A DNA stretch of 64,000 nucleotides from Terfezia claveryi (GCA_015179025.1 WHUX01000084.1:62001-126000); one strand, 5' to 3'; positions 40,311 through 51,543 are shown, counted from the first letter of the stretch. Made by a program: numbers and translations. Notes: a model not told the origin generated them from the sequence alone.

Positions 40311-42835
40311 TACGTCTGGGCACGAGACGGCACCTGGTCTCGAGACTCTAGCTAAAGGGTCTCGAGACTTTTGCCAATCGAGGTCCCAAGATAATAATAT
40401 TTGAACTCATAAGCTAGCTACCTAATCATCATCATCATCATCGCCTTCAATGTCCATATCACCTTCTGTTCCCTCTTCTGCCAACCCTTGCTCTAAAATC
40501 ATGTCTAGTGGCATAAACTCATTAAACCCCAACCAATACTTGCAACACATGATCACATTAGCCATTCCCTCCATCATAGCACTTCTCCACTTAGTTAATA
40601 CATTCCCTGCAATAGAAAAACAACACTCAGAAGGTATACTGGTAGCAGGAATAGCAAGATAATCTCGAGCCATATGATTAAGGTTAGGAAACCAGACTCA
40701 TAAGTATGCCACCATTCAATCAGATCAACCTGCAGAAGTTCAACTTTTTCCTCTAGAAATATATCTACCTCTGACATCTCTGGAATTGTACTAGCTTATA
40801 AAGAACCAAATACAGCTGTTATAAAGTCATCTTGAGATATTGGGAGCTTGCTGGAGGAGGTGAGTAGAAGGGCATGAGGATATAGCAGCCAGAGCATACT
40901 AGTTCTGATAAATTCATTAGATAGCTTCTTCCACCTCTAAAATCCACTCAGTTCGCCATCTAAGATTCTGGAATATTTGAACTTTGCATCATAGATCCAA
41001 CATAGTTGCGATTGCTTGTGCAGAACAAGTTTTGCTATAATATTCATTAAGCTTCTGCCAGCTAGCAGTACAAGCCTCAAAGAAAATTGATCTTGAAGTA
41101 GACTCGCACTCTACTATAGTCTCCAAATGAGTTAATAATACTAAGAAGTATGGAAGCTATGCAGATAAGGTAGGATAGCTACTTCCACTCAAATGTTTAG
41201 TAGTTTAATAAAGATATAAGAATATCTTTGAGTTTTTGGAGAAGTACTATTCTTCAGTATGAATTTGTAAATTCTAGAAATATTCTTCCAATCTAAAGTA
41301 GTAGTATAATTTTTAAAAATCTGAAGTTAAAATCATACATACTTATATACAGCATCAATTGCAGGACATAATTCCAATATGTATTCAAGTATAGTATGTG
41401 TAGAATTCCAGCATATAGGTATATCGAGGATTGGATGTTTGGATGGTATGCATGCTGCTTGAGCCTGAGCTTTTAGAGATTTTAGAGAAGATATTATATT
41501 GGATTTTTATAATGATTTTGCGTACTTTATAGGATGCATATGCTAGTTGAGTTCCTTTAACCTTCAAAGTTTTCTTACCATCTTCATTATCAGCTAGGTT
41601 GACTTCATTTTGTATGGAATTGTATGGAGGTTTTTCAATAAGGTTTGTACTGCTAGGTTAATAACATAACTTATGCATTACATATGTATCATCTTGTTTA
41701 AATCTAGACAAATTGCCTTCTCTTTAAGTCTTTAAAACATAGTAGTATTAACTGAAGCAGAGTCAGCAGTAACAGCAAATAGCTCCTGTAACATGAAATT
41801 TTTGTAAACATGCAACTAGAACTTGGCCTAAAGCTTATGCAGAATGACTTCCATCAAAGTTCAAATCCCAATAACAATGATCGAAACTTCTAAGTTACAG
41901 GTTCAATAAAATGTACAGTAATTCCCAAAAATAGTATCTGAGTAAATAACTCATACATCTAAAGTAATACTAACTCTACCTTATAAATAACTGTAAACTC
42001 ATAGCATATTCTGAATTCGAGGTAACAACTTAGAATATAAACTCATAATATCATGAGATGAGTACATCTGGATATCATAATAGTAGAGAGATTACAATAT
42101 TGAAGTAACTCCCAAAACTAGAATTCTTAACAACAGATAAAGAAGCATTAGTATTAATTAAAAAAGAAGATATATGCTCGTAAACTTATTATCAAATCGG
42201 TCTGCTTGTTTTCTTGCACTTGCTGTTTTTCCTTGCGCCATTTACTGAATGGAGTCTGCTCTTTTGTTGTTTACCTGAAGATCTTGCTAGCTGTTCCAAT
42301 TTGTATTTCTTCTTCTTGACTGGTTGGAATCAAAGGATGTCACTGTCGGAGATGTCGCAGCTGTAAACTGGAAGTAGTAGATTTGGACTCCCACAGTCCA
42401 CCCTCCTCGTGTGCAGTGTGTATAAAAGATAATATGCTTACTTTCATCATGTTCCAATGTCTTCCGTATTAGTATCTTTCGGGTATAAACATAACTGCTG
42501 AATTTCCGTGAGGCCGCAGTTCCGCTAATAGTACGTGAGTCTTGTAAGGTAGCATAGCGCCCTGCTAAAGCCTGCAATATATTCATCTGGTGTACGAGCA
42601 GCCGATATGGAAATTTGGCTCATGGTGGACATTAGTTAAGGAATGTGCAGATAGAGCAGAGAGAAGGAGAACTTTAAGTTGCCTGCCTCTAGTAGCGAGA
42701 ATAACACTAAAATAGTCCAACCAGACTATAAAATAGTGCTTGAACTTGGATTTCCGCAACCGATGAATTTTTGCAGCCACTGAAAAATTTTCACCCAAAG
42801 TCTCGAGACGTCTCGTCTCGTGCCCAGGCCTACAG
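40311..42835 (-). mobile_element. Degenerate hAT-like transposon X
   Basis: The left end TACGTCTGGGCACGAGACG is near 40311, and the right end, in reverse complement, contains TAGGCCTGGGCACGAGACG near 42833. Repeated TCTCGAGAC blocks lie just inside both ends. CCTCGCAC (40303-40310) and GCTCGCAC (42836-42843) may be an 8-bp duplication with one mismatch, though the ends are not exactly aligned. The transposase inside is decayed. Confidence 0.65.
40422..42623 (-). pseudogene. hAT-X transposase, decayed
   Basis: The start ATG at 42623 gives MSQISISAARTPDEYIAGFS before a stop; the sense continues in another frame at 42287-42586. At the far end 40422-40673 encodes LAIPATSIPSECCFSIAG and FNEFMPLDMILEQGLAEEG, an hATC dimerisation region ending in an Asp run. 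The middle (40700-42280) is AT-rich with many stops. Confidence 0.7.
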
Positions 42836-42882
42836 GCTCGCACCTGCATTTGGATATGTCGCCTCCCATTAGACTCTGGTTT

Positions 42883-43130
42883 CGCCCAAGTCCCCGTCGC
42901 CCCATCTAGACTCTGGTCTCGCCCAAGTCGCCTGCTCGCCTCGCTTACCTTGCTCGCTTTGCCTGCCCTGCTCGCCTTGCTTGCCTTGCCTGCCTCGCTT
43001 GCCCTGCTCGCCTTGCTTGCCTTGCCTGCTTTGCTCGCCTCGCTTGCTCGCCTCGCTTGCCCTGCTTGCCTTGCTCGTGCCTGCCTCGCCCTGCTCGCTC
43101 CTGCCTCCCCTCCCATCGGTGGTTTGGATA
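42883..43130. repeat. CT-rich low-complexity repeat (GCCTTGCTTGCCTTGC type)
   Basis: Short units TGCCTCGCT, TGCCCTGCT and CGCCTTGCT alternate over about 250 bp. The minus strand reads as (AGQARQARRA)-like peptides; I regard these as a by-product. Confidence 0.75.
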
Positions 43131-43264
43131 TGTCGTCCCGCTCGACACTGGCCTTGTTGGAGCTCTGGTCTCGCCCCTAGCTTGTAGCCCTCCTAGCTGA
43201 CCCCCGACACCCGCGTAAGCCCACTTACGCGAGTGCTGGCCTTGCCCCGCCACCGATTCATAAC

Positions 43265-43345
43265 AATACTCATGTTTGAGATATCTGAATACTCATGCTG
43301 GAGACGTGTGAATTCGCATGCCGGAGATGTCTGAATACTCGGCTA
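43265..43345. repeat. Short block of the 39.7-kb minisatellite
   Basis: Three units of GAGATRTCTGAATACTCATG type, same orientation as 39702-40216. They lie on the other side of hAT-X. Confidence 0.75.
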
Positions 43346-43844
43346 TCAATATTCAATCCTATAGTGTATGTTCTCTCCGCTAGGAGTGGAATACCTCTAT
43401 ACCCGAGCAGGATTGTATGACCTGGAGCAGGACTGGAGCAGGACTGGAGCAGGAGTAGATGAGCTGGAGCAAGATTATATGACCTTGAGCAGGATTTTAT
43501 GAGCCAGAGAAAGGTTTTATAGCTCTGAAAGGTCTGCTCTGGGCATTGTGGAGCTGGGCGGAGCAAAGCAAAGGTATGGGCTAAACAAAGTGCTGTTGTT
43601 CTGTGTCAGTATTTGCTCCATTATCATAGAAAAAAAAATAAAAAAAAATAGAAATGCAGCTCATAACAACGCTAGTACCTCCGAAACAGGCTATGCACAC
43701 GCTAACATCTCCGGGAATCTTGGCACCGGAGATGATTTCGGAGATGATTTCGGAGGTGTATAGTCCCAGACTCTCTTCTGATTAAATCGCAGAAGCGAAT
43801 GCCAAGATCAGGCTAGAGTCTGGGTACGAGAACACATTAACCCC
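43346..43844. other. Intergenic with GGAGCAGGACT-type short repeats
   Basis: Around 43410-43530, units of CTGGAGCAGGA repeat irregularly. Around 43630 there is an A-rich tract. No gene is recognised. Confidence 0.4.
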
Positions 43845-44335
43845 AAGCCTGGGCAGGAGACACTTCTGTAAAAGTCTCGAGAAAGTCTCGAGATTTTGTG
43901 AAAACTTTTCATTGGTTGCGACATGCAGATATCTGTAGAGAGTTTACCTAGCAGCCTTTGAGACACGTTATGACAGTGTGACACCCTTCGCTTGTGATAT
44001 GTATTATTTGGTGCTTAAAGGCAGAGATTCCTTCTTAGCTCATTAGGTATCTACACACTCCTGATACCTGCATCATCAACCAGCACAATGAGCCAAATTT
44101 CCGTGTCGGCTGCTCGCACACCAGATGAGTTTATACCGTTCGACATGATTTTAGAGCGAGGGTATGTAAGTGGAAGAGGGCATATAGAAGGGGGTATTCA
44201 AGTTGAAGCTGAAGCTGAAGATGAGTGATGAACTAGGCAGCTAGCGAGTATAAATATAATTATGATTGTGTTGGATGCTCGATATGCAAAAGTCTCGAGA
44301 CAATTAGGGTCTCGAGACGTCTCGTGCCCAGGCCT
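43845..44335 (+). mobile_element. Internal-deletion derivative of hAT-X
   Basis: The left end AAGCCTGGGCAGGAGAC and the right end GTCTCGTGCCCAGGCCTA match hAT-X termini, with the same TCTCGAGAC repeats inside. The interior keeps the transposase start and its end but not the middle. Length is about 490 bp. Outside 8-mers do not match. It lies in a minus-strand LINE fragment. Confidence 0.75.
44088..44228 (+). CDS. 46-aa fused remnant of hAT-X transposase ends
   Basis: The frame reads MSQISVSAARTPDE, identical at 13 of 14 positions to the start of the hAT-X transposase, and continues FIPFDMILERG, matching the C-terminal FMPLDMILEQG of the same protein, then an acidic tail. The deletion junction is at GATGAG/TTTATA and kept the frame. 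It lacks the catalytic core. Translation is unproven. Confidence 0.5.
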   Translation: MSQISVSAARTPDEFIPFDMILERGYVSGRGHIEGGIQVEAEAEDE

Positions 44336-44860
44336 AAAATTTGATCCTATCTCTGCTACCCAGTAGCCCAGGTGTCTCGACTTCTCAGATCTCGAATCCA
44401 TAACCTCTTCCGAAATCAGTGGGAAAATCCTGGTGTCATCTCTATTGCCAAATGAAAGTTCTTGTGGGTCTAGAGCGGTCTTGTAGAAAGCATCCGAGAT
44501 GGGGCTACCTCGCCGGCAGTGGGGATTGCGGCCATCGTGCCCAGTGCTGTCTGCATTGAGGAAGCCTTTAATCTGTGGGTCACCTGTTCGGAGAGCTCTG
44601 CCCATGATCTTGAGATATCATCCAGTTTATCCTACAAGGGCTCGATTTTGCCTAGCTTTTCGTGTACGCTCCAGTAATCTTCGTGAGGCCTGATATACAA
44701 GCCTCTTCATACGATCTAGCTTTGAGGCTACCCCTGGTCTGTTACGGAGCCCAGCACCCCACATAAATATTGTGCGGACTGCCCCCGTATATAGTGCCCT
44801 GAGAGCTGTCGGACTCATTCCACTATTGGAATTTCCAAGCCTTATCAATAACTTGAGGAG
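44336..44860 (-). pseudogene. LINE ORF2 fragment (end of RT to RNase H start)
   Basis: The minus strand encodes SGMSPTALRALYTGAVRTIF, GAGLRNRPGVAS and RLVYQASRRLLERTRKA, then after stops SRSEKSRHLGYWVAEIG, the segment leading into RNase H. It is cut at 44336 by the hAT-X derivative. Confidence 0.75.
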
Positions 44861-44929
44861 GTTGGCTGCCTTCTACGTCCTGTTCTTGATATGCTTGTCC
44901 AAGGAGAAGTTGTTTTGGATCAGGATTTG

Positions 44930-45020
44930 AACTCAGAACTCGTGTGCGCAACCTTAACGGTCCACCTGGAAGCCCGGACCGTGGACCCAATGGTCTGTCT
45001 GCCCTGAGCTAACTATGTTC
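44930..45020 (-). ncRNA. tRNA-like sequence with Pol III A and B boxes (SINE or tRNA relic)
   Basis: On the minus strand TTAGCTCAGGGCAG fits an A box, and about 70 bases later AGTTCAAATCC fits a B box. Between them GGTCCAC and GTGGACC form a perfect 7-bp stem. The acceptor stem does not pair convincingly, so it is not a functional tRNA by eye; it could be the head of a tRNA-derived SINE. Confidence 0.35.
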
Positions 45021-47031
45021 AAAGTGTTAAATATATAAATCAAAAAATAAATAACATTGAAAACTTCGTTCAGCCCCCAGCAAATTGAAATTCCCTTCAG
45101 TGTCCAGCTGTGGGCGCACCGGCGACGTGGTATCCGTCTTCTGTTGGGTGGTCGCAGGCACAACCTTGACCCGCAACCTTAGTTGCCCACAACGTTGGCC
45201 CACTCGCATCCTTACCCCATTCTTTCTCCGTCACATTCAACCAGCCAGCGAAACCCAACCGGAGCTAAGACAGCCTTTACATTCATCTTGCTGCGTCTAC
45301 ATTCAATGCCGCAACAGCCAATGAAGCCACTGCGAACGGCTGGCAAGAACGACAAGATGGGTGGTAAGGAGTTTCTTAGCCCTCGCATCCTTACCCCGCA
45401 TTCAATCCCACAAGCTAGACTACTAGAACTTAACTCTACAAATCTCTTATTATATTCCACTAAATCCCGTGTTGCAATTATTGCCATAGGGAGCTACTGC
45501 AATTACTGCTGGCTAGTGAGTCCATAATTAAGATGAATAGTGTGTCCTGTTGGTTCGGACAGATTGAGCTAACGAAATTGGGATCGGGGAATCTAATTAG
45601 TTGGATACGAAAGTTGCTGGAGGCCTTAATCTGGGAAAGGATCTTTGTTGGCTCGCACTTGCGAATCGCGATAGATAACCACGTTTCCCACATTTGCCCT
45701 TTTTTAAATTTTTTTTTGTAGGGGCTGGGGATCTCAGAACGAATGAGCAACCCCTCCAATATCAACCTGGCAAACCAGCATCCAAATGAGCCCGAAAAGA
45801 AGCCTAGCAGATCAAGCAAAAAGGAATTTGGGGGTTGGGGGTAACCATGGGTGACTTCAGGGTAATACCATTAAAACTCCCTTCCCCGACCAGCTAGGGG
45901 CTGTTACAGGTAGGCAAAGTACGTCTCCACTGTGTCCCATCTATGCTCTTCTCCCTCTTCCTTCTTCAGATCGGTTGACCCAGATCTTCCCACGTTGAGG
46001 GGTTCCCTATAAGCTCCCAGCGTTGTACTTGGTAGGCCTATTCTTTCCTAACCTCAACCTCAGATGAGGAGAAGGGAGTTGGCGGTGGAGGTCATTACGG
46101 TTGTAGCGATTTTATTGCGGTTTCCTTTGTTATTTCCTAGGTTCGGGAGGCCGGACCCGCTTCCGGTACCGAAAGCATAGGTTGAACTTTTAAAGGGGAG
46201 GCATCGGGACCCTGCCATGTCCATCGCGGGTTAAGACTATTAAAAAAAAAAAAAAAAAAAGGAACAGCCAGCCGTTGAAGGGCCCTCGGTTGGTGCTCGT
46301 GGCTCGAGTAAAGGTGCTTCGTGATGTAGCCTCTCTCAACGACAAGCGGTTTATGTCGTATATTTGTCCAACTGAGCTAACTCTGGATGTGTAAAATTCG
46401 GTGGAGGCGGCTGTAAGTCCTGTGTTAGAAAATAAATTGAGGATGTCATGGATGGTCAGCATTTGATATCGGCTTTCGAATAATCTTGTAGAGCAACTGC
46501 TTCGCCTTTGTAGCATGGCGATCAATTCTAGGAATGTATACTGAAACGAGTTCTCCAACTTCAAATTCAGCCATCTCATGGGTTTTTCTGTATTGATAGT
46601 CATTTGTGTACGAGGTAGGGCGGTATTATCCTGAACCCGGGCAATGTTAAAGCAACTGCCAAACCCGTCGTTTTTTAAATGTATGCAGTTGAGCCGGAGC
46701 GCTTGATGTCGCCCAAAAATATCAAATATAAAAAACAAGTCTTGTTCCAGTCCGTCCTCCTCCGCCTCCCCTTCTCAAGAAGACATAATTCTTGAGCAGG
46801 CCATTCTGCTTAGCCGGTCTATCTATTTTCTACTACTTCACTTCATTGCGTACCTCACTTCTTAATATCTACTATATATCTTGATTTTACTCAGTTAGGA
46901 AATTATGAGCTCCGAGTTCTCCCGGCTGGCCTGGGCCAGCTGCGAGACATTAACAGCTCCCGCAAGGGGCGCGGGCCATCTGCCGGCCAGGCCTTTCGCG
47001 GATATTGTGTTCTCATGGGTGGCCCGCCACA
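45021..47031. other. Mostly unrecognised; poly(A) tract near 46242
   Basis: Several frames of 60-180 codons exist, but none shows family motifs. The longest (46190-46738, minus) contains RSSCSTRLFESRYQMLTIHD and ends in the translated poly-T, so it may be a decayed exon next to a retro-insertion. A plus-strand poly(A) at 46242-46259 follows GTTAAGACTATT, resembling a LINE tail. Confidence 0.35.
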
Positions 47032-47038
47032 TATATAA
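47032..47038 (+). promoter_or_regulatory. Putative TATA box
   Basis: TATATAA, about 265 bp upstream of the ATG at 47301; the only good TATA match before that gene. Confidence 0.4.
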
Positions 47039-47300
47039 GACTAGACTGTCCGGCGATCTACAGATTGACAATCAATAAGTCAATACGCACTTCGCTCGTT
47101 GTGCTCACTGCTACACTCCACGCTTCATACTATCCGCTGACTCCCACGCTCTTGCTATCAAGCTGATTATTCCCGCTTATATTCATACCCATTAACATTC
47201 CTTAAGGCAGATCCAGATTTGTTAACACACTTCGTAGATACTCTCTGACCCCAATTGAAGGAATTTATTAATTAACAACCTTAAACAAGTGCGAACAACT

Positions 47301-47828
47301 ATGAGCGGCGCCAATAGCTCCAATCACCTGGAAAACCACCCTCGGCCGGCCTGGTCAGTACTTCTCACACACAATGCCGCTAACGGTGCTACTTGCGAAC
47401 CTCAAGCCCTCGTCTCACATACGCCTGTTCTCACAGTCCGAGTGGCACGACACTCTTCTCCCAAGCGGTTATCTCTCTATTTCGAATCATTTCCCACCGG
47501 CCACCTGTTCCCCCTTGTGTACGTCAAGTCTGACACTCGGACCATCTTTATCAAGTTTAGGCACAGTTCGTTCCACAGGGGATTGGTCAGTGAAGAACTC
47601 ATGCGGGAAATGGGTGGGCCTATTCAAGAGCAGTATATAATTACACATACGAGACACGAGTTTGAGTTGCCGGACGAATTTAGCACCACTAAATGGTCAT
47701 GGCGACGATTTAGGGCTCCCAACGGACCGGGACCTGAGGGTAGGGGCGGTGCCCATGTGTTGGAAGTGATCTTTAGGGAGGACTTGGAAGGACAGGCAGA
47801 GGAGAATGAGATGCAAGTGGACAACTAG
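47301..47828 (+). CDS. Hypothetical protein, 175 aa, single exon
   Basis: I do not recognise the family. I chose the ATG at 47301 (MSGANSSNHLENHP) over an upstream GTG. The sequence looks coding: a compact central part (RLSLYFESFPTGHLFPLVYV, TIFIKFRHSSFHRGLVSEEL), then a charged stretch and an acidic C-terminus (EENEMQVDN). No signal peptide, membrane segment or transposon motif is visible. It could be a real host gene isolated between repeats, or the last exon of a larger one. Confidence 0.5.
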   Translation: MSGANSSNHLENHPRPAWSVLLTHNAANGATCEPQALVSHTPVLTVRVARHSSPKRLSLYFESFPTGHLFPLVYVKSDTRTIFIKFRHSSFHRGLVSEELMREMGGPIQEQYIITHTRHEFELPDEFSTTKWSWRRFRAPNGPGPEGRGGAHVLEVIFREDLEGQAEENEMQVDN

Positions 47829-48032
47829 ACATTTGCCGTATTTGAGATCGTGAGCCTTACAGCTCGACGCAGCCGTAATCATACGCTTGAATAGAGCACT
47901 ACCTATTTGACCCTTCACATTCAGAAAAAAAACATGCCATTAAACCTACTATATTCCTCCTCTCAAATGTCTGTTATCAAAACCTAAGTGTCATTCCTTT
48001 CCCCTCCATCAATAAGCTGGCTTTCGACCAAG

Positions 48033-48518
48033 CTAATGATTCCATGGTAATGGAGATCTAAGGAATATCTTCTCTAGTTTCCCATTCCCTGCTTTGACAA
48101 TAACAGTTCCACCCGTCCTGAAGTCATTGTTTCCATTATGGCCTGCGCAAAGTCCCCAAATCAACAGCGCACCCTTAAGTATCGTCTTCAAGTCAACTTG
48201 GTTCGAGTCGCCCATGTACCCAAGGTGACCATGGGAGGTGCTAAAGCAAATATTATAGGCACGATGTTCCGGATCACGGTAACATTGTGAGGCAAATTCT
48301 GCTGCAAATCGAGCTTGTTCGACTAAAGTGTACCCCTCCTTAACTGAAACACTGTAGCCAATAGGAGGCGGAATGCGCCTTACGCAGTCTAGTGTGATAG
48401 GTTCATTGTCGCTCGTTGCCGGGAGTTGGTCGGGAGAATCGGGTGAGGTCACCGGGACTGAGAAGGCACCGCTTGCGGCGAAGGATAAGATAAGGGTAGA
48501 GATGTGAGGGAACTTCAT
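48033..48518 (-). CDS. Small secreted four-cysteine protein, 161 aa
   Basis: The ATG at 48518 starts MKFPHISTLILSFAASGAFS, a classical signal peptide with likely cleavage after residues 18-20. The mature part has four cysteines (45, 79, 91, 124), enough for two disulfides, and includes EQARFAAEFASQCYRDPEH, SHGHLGYMGD and GGTVIVKAGNGKLEKIFLR. There are no introns or stops. TATAAAG on the minus strand at 48632-48638 lies about 115 bp upstream. It would be exported to the cell exterior. Size, cysteines and a repeat-rich location are those of fungal effector candidates, but I recognise no named family. Confidence 0.7.
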   Translation of the reverse strand: MKFPHISTLILSFAASGAFSVPVTSPDSPDQLPATSDNEPITLDCVRRIPPPIGYSVSVKEGYTLVEQARFAAEFASQCYRDPEHRAYNICFSTSHGHLGYMGDSNQVDLKTILKGALLIWGLCAGHNGNNDFRTGGTVIVKAGNGKLEKIFLRSPLPWNH

Positions 48519-49299
48519 GATGGGTTCGAGAATATGGCAGTGGTTTATTAATTGCTGTTCTAGTCCTTGCTGGAATAGTTCCAAGCCCTGAGGTTGGATG
48601 GATGTGATTTTCAGACGTGCTCGCCCTCCGGCTTTATAACAAGAATGGGAAATATGGCCATTCTTGTGTATGGCCTGATTAATGTCGTGATATTGAATGA
48701 GGGGAGGATTTATGCTGGTGGAAGACTTGCATGGCCATATACCAAACACCATACTACATATTCAATTTAGATATCAGCTTAGAAATATAGTAGGTATTCT
48801 GAGGCAAATATTATTGGTCGCTGCCTCATTGAAGGGTTTGGGAGCTTTGAAAACAGGAGACTTACGAATTGACACATCAAATTCTCAACACCTTACACCA
48901 CATACATTTGGACGCAGCCGTTGTGGGCTGATGTTGGGAGAGCTAAACAAGTGGATGCTGGCGTGATGTGTGATGTGCTAGTGGTACGATTTAGCTTTGC
49001 TGAGGAAAAAGTAAATGTAGGAGTGGAGATATACGGTATATAGCTGCAGTAGAACCATATCCTATTGTGCTGGTTCCAGACTCTGAGGTTTATTTCTTAT
49101 CTCTTATACCACTGCTACAGCCAATAGACAGGCAAGGAGTCTATATATCAGAGCCGACAGTACACAGCAGTTCTCGCTTCCCTATATTAATGCAAGTGCC
49201 ACTCGCCACGAGGTACATTCGGCTTTGTTACGCTAATGCCCTTCGCAATGCTCTACTCACCGAACATGGCAGCCCTGCCACATGTAGCATACCCATACC
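48519..49299. other. Promoter side of the secreted-protein gene, then unrecognised DNA
   Basis: Apart from the TATA-like site at 48632-48638, I see no gene or clear repeat here. Confidence 0.4.
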
Positions 49300-49591
49300 C
49301 TCACTATCGCAACAACCCCAGACCGCGATTGGGCGAAACCCAAGCGGAAGGAGAACCTTCTTCCCTCCGAAGAATCTCCTCTCACATCACATTTGGATGC
49401 CCCCTCCTTTCTCCCCAACGACAAGCCCTAGGCAGTATCAAACCTCGATCTCCCAATATGGGTAGAAATGGAAGAGGGGGACAATTGGGACGCGGTGGAA
49501 GCCTTCTTTATCTTCCTGTACAAATGGATGGTCGGAAGGGAACGTGGCGGAGGATAAAAGAGGTGGAATAGGAGGTTTGGAATAGGAAGGG
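49300..49591 (+). pseudogene. LINE ORF2 C-terminus, left of the copia element
   Basis: The end of ORF2 is recognisable across frames: SSHITFGCPLLSP, then LDLPIWVEMEEGDNWDAVEA and FFIFLYKWMVGR, the same tail as DNWDAVEAFFGFLYKRMVGR-like sequence at 25600-25680. The copia element interrupts it at 49592 and the LINE resumes at 62453. Confidence 0.75.
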
Positions 49592-50020
49592 TGTTAGTGA
49601 TTGAATGCCGTACATTCATTCATTCCGCTCATGCCTTGCTATTCCACATGCGGCGACCTTCGGCCTGCAGATCTTATGGCAAGCAACGGCCTTCTCAGGC
49701 ATTGCGTGCTCTGGCCTGCAGATCATATGGCAAGCATCGGCCTTCACAGGCATTGCGTGCTTCGGCCTTCACAGGCATTGCGTGCTACTCATATGTCCTT
49801 CTTCTTCTTCACTTTCTTATGTACGTTCATTCATGTATATATATCTCGTTCGTTTCCTGTTGGATAGAGACATAACAATCACATCACAACGCATCTCTTC
49901 GCTGCAATACAGCTCTCACTTCTTCATATCTCTACGTGACAATCTCACTTCGCTCATTCGTATTATCCTTCAGTGGACATTTGGATCTCACTGCTGCACT
50001 TCCCTCCTTTATCTCTTAAA
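49592..50020 (+). repeat. copia 5' LTR
   Basis: 429 bp. It contains a doubled motif, CAGGCATTGCGTGCTxC, and GGCAAGCA/TGGCCTGCAGAT blocks. It ends TTAAA rather than the usual CA; this end is defined by agreement of both LTRs and the AAGGG duplication. Confidence 0.9.
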
Positions 50021-50065
50021 GGTTCTGAGCCCTCTACGCTTTGACTCTCTACGAATAAGCACAAC

Positions 50066-50999
50066 ATGTCTTCCGAAGCAGGACCATCAAGGCAACCACG
50101 AACCCGTTCGAGAGTTCACCAAAATCAGCCTGATAGCGAAGAAGAAATCCTCGAAACCGTTGTACTCTCGCAACCACAACCACTAGCTATTCCACAACCA
50201 CAACCTCTAGCTCCTGAAGCTACACCACCCCAAGTTCAACCGGCTTTAGCGCTTGCTGCACAAGCACCGCAAGCGGCAGTACCTATTCCTGTCCATCGGG
50301 ACTTCAGGTCTAGTATTAAGCTAGAAAAGCTAGCAATTCTTGAAGGCGCAAAGAACTATGATCTTTGGTCACAACAGATGCTGATGATCTTTGACGCTCT
50401 AGAAGCTACACAAGTAGTTGTCAACGGCTATATTCCTCCGCTCACAGCAACAGCTGCTGAAATAACACATCATAAGCATATAGAGACAGAATCTCTTCTG
50501 CTCCTTATTCAAGTTGTTTCGCAGAAAATCATGCTGCAGATTGGTAGGCATAGGTCTGCAAATAAGATCTGGCATTATCTCCGCAAAACATACTACAAAG
50601 ATACCCCGCTGTCCTTTGTACATGAGATTCATGCCTTTAATTCGCTTGCTTCCACACTTGATACCTCGCAATCAATTTCTCAGTTCATTGACACTTTTGA
50701 GATTCGATGGATGCGGTTGCACCAATTGACCTCGAATGCACGTCCTGGCAGCTTCAAGGCTGTGTATAGGACTTGAAGAAGCTAAGCGCGAATATCTCCT
50801 CGCTTCCTTAGTCACTCACTACCCCAATGTGGTAGATAACCTGACTACTAAGGAAAATCTCTCGTATGATGATTTGAAGGAGAGGCTAGTAGGTCTAGCG
50901 ATCAATAACCAACTCTCTAGCTACAATGGCGGAAACCAGACCAACACGGCGCTACTAGCCAACGGTCGCCCGAATAAGGCTAGAAGGAAGAAATTTGCG
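50066..50999 (+). pseudogene. copia Gag with one frameshift
   Basis: ATG 50066 gives MSSEAGPSRQPRTRSRVHQN, a Pro/Gln-rich linker, and the copia gag core (LEKLAILEGAKNYDLWSQQM, LRKTYYKDTPLSFVHEIHAF). At about 50770 one base is missing, so TYRT-like sequence runs into TGA; the sense continues in the next frame as LEEAKREYLLASLVTHYPNV and ENLSYDDLKERLVGLAINNQ. No CCHC zinc knuckle follows; the repeat array begins instead. Confidence 0.85.
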
Positions 51000-51208
51000 C
51001 AAGCATACCAGCAAGCGCAAGCACACAAGCAAGCTTACCAGCAAGCGCAAGCAATCAAGCAAGCTTACCAGCGACCGCAAGTGCAAGCACACAAGCAAGC
51101 TTACCAGCGAGCTTACCAGCAAGCAATCAAGCAAGCTTACCAGCGAGCTTACCAGCGAGCAATCAAGCAAGCTTACCAGCGAGCTTACCAGCAAGCAATC
51201 AAGCAAGC
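51000..51208 (+). repeat. copia tandem array, left part
   Basis: The array starts with diverged units (CAAGCATACCAGCAAGCG, CACACAAGCAAGCTTACCAG) and becomes the regular 36-bp unit. It encodes AYQQAQAHKQ-like then AYQRAYQQAIKQ peptides in the gag frame. gypsy-2 inserted at its end, in CAAGC. Confidence 0.9.
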
Positions 51209-51512
51209 TGTGAGGTCACGAATCCCGTGGACAAAACCTGTGGACGAAGCCAGGGGGAGGACGAAGCCTAGAGCATGTGTGTGCGTATATGTATTGATGA
51301 TGATGATGATGATGATCCCTCCTCCCGGGAGGCTTAAGGCTCTCCCGAGATGCGCTAAACTCTAAACCTTACTTCTTCACGGGCGCCCTAGCGGCGTCCG
51401 TTCTAGCTATGCTCGGGTGACTATCTATGCAATAACAAAAGCAGGTGACTATCTATGTAACGACAACAATCTATGTATGGTAAAGCAGTATGTGTTCTAT
51501 CTAGTCCTGACA
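51209..51512 (-). repeat. gypsy-2 3' LTR
   Basis: 304 bp, TG...CA, containing a (GATGAT)n stretch; apparently identical to 58567..58870. Confidence 0.94.
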
Positions 51513-51543
51513 TATGGGGGGGGAAAAAAGAAAGACAGTGTCC

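Noticed and set aside
42583..43253. Arg/Ala/Gln-rich minus-strand ORFs
   Set aside because: They are translations of a CT-rich low-complexity repeat.
45085..45527. Overlapping ORFs of 79 and 114 aa
   Set aside because: No domain, repeat or splice evidence; the duplicated GCATCCTTACCCC string suggests non-coding duplication.
50740..50800. Programmed frameshift within copia gag
   Set aside because: The shift lies inside the conserved gag core and no slippery motif is present; a one-base loss is simpler.
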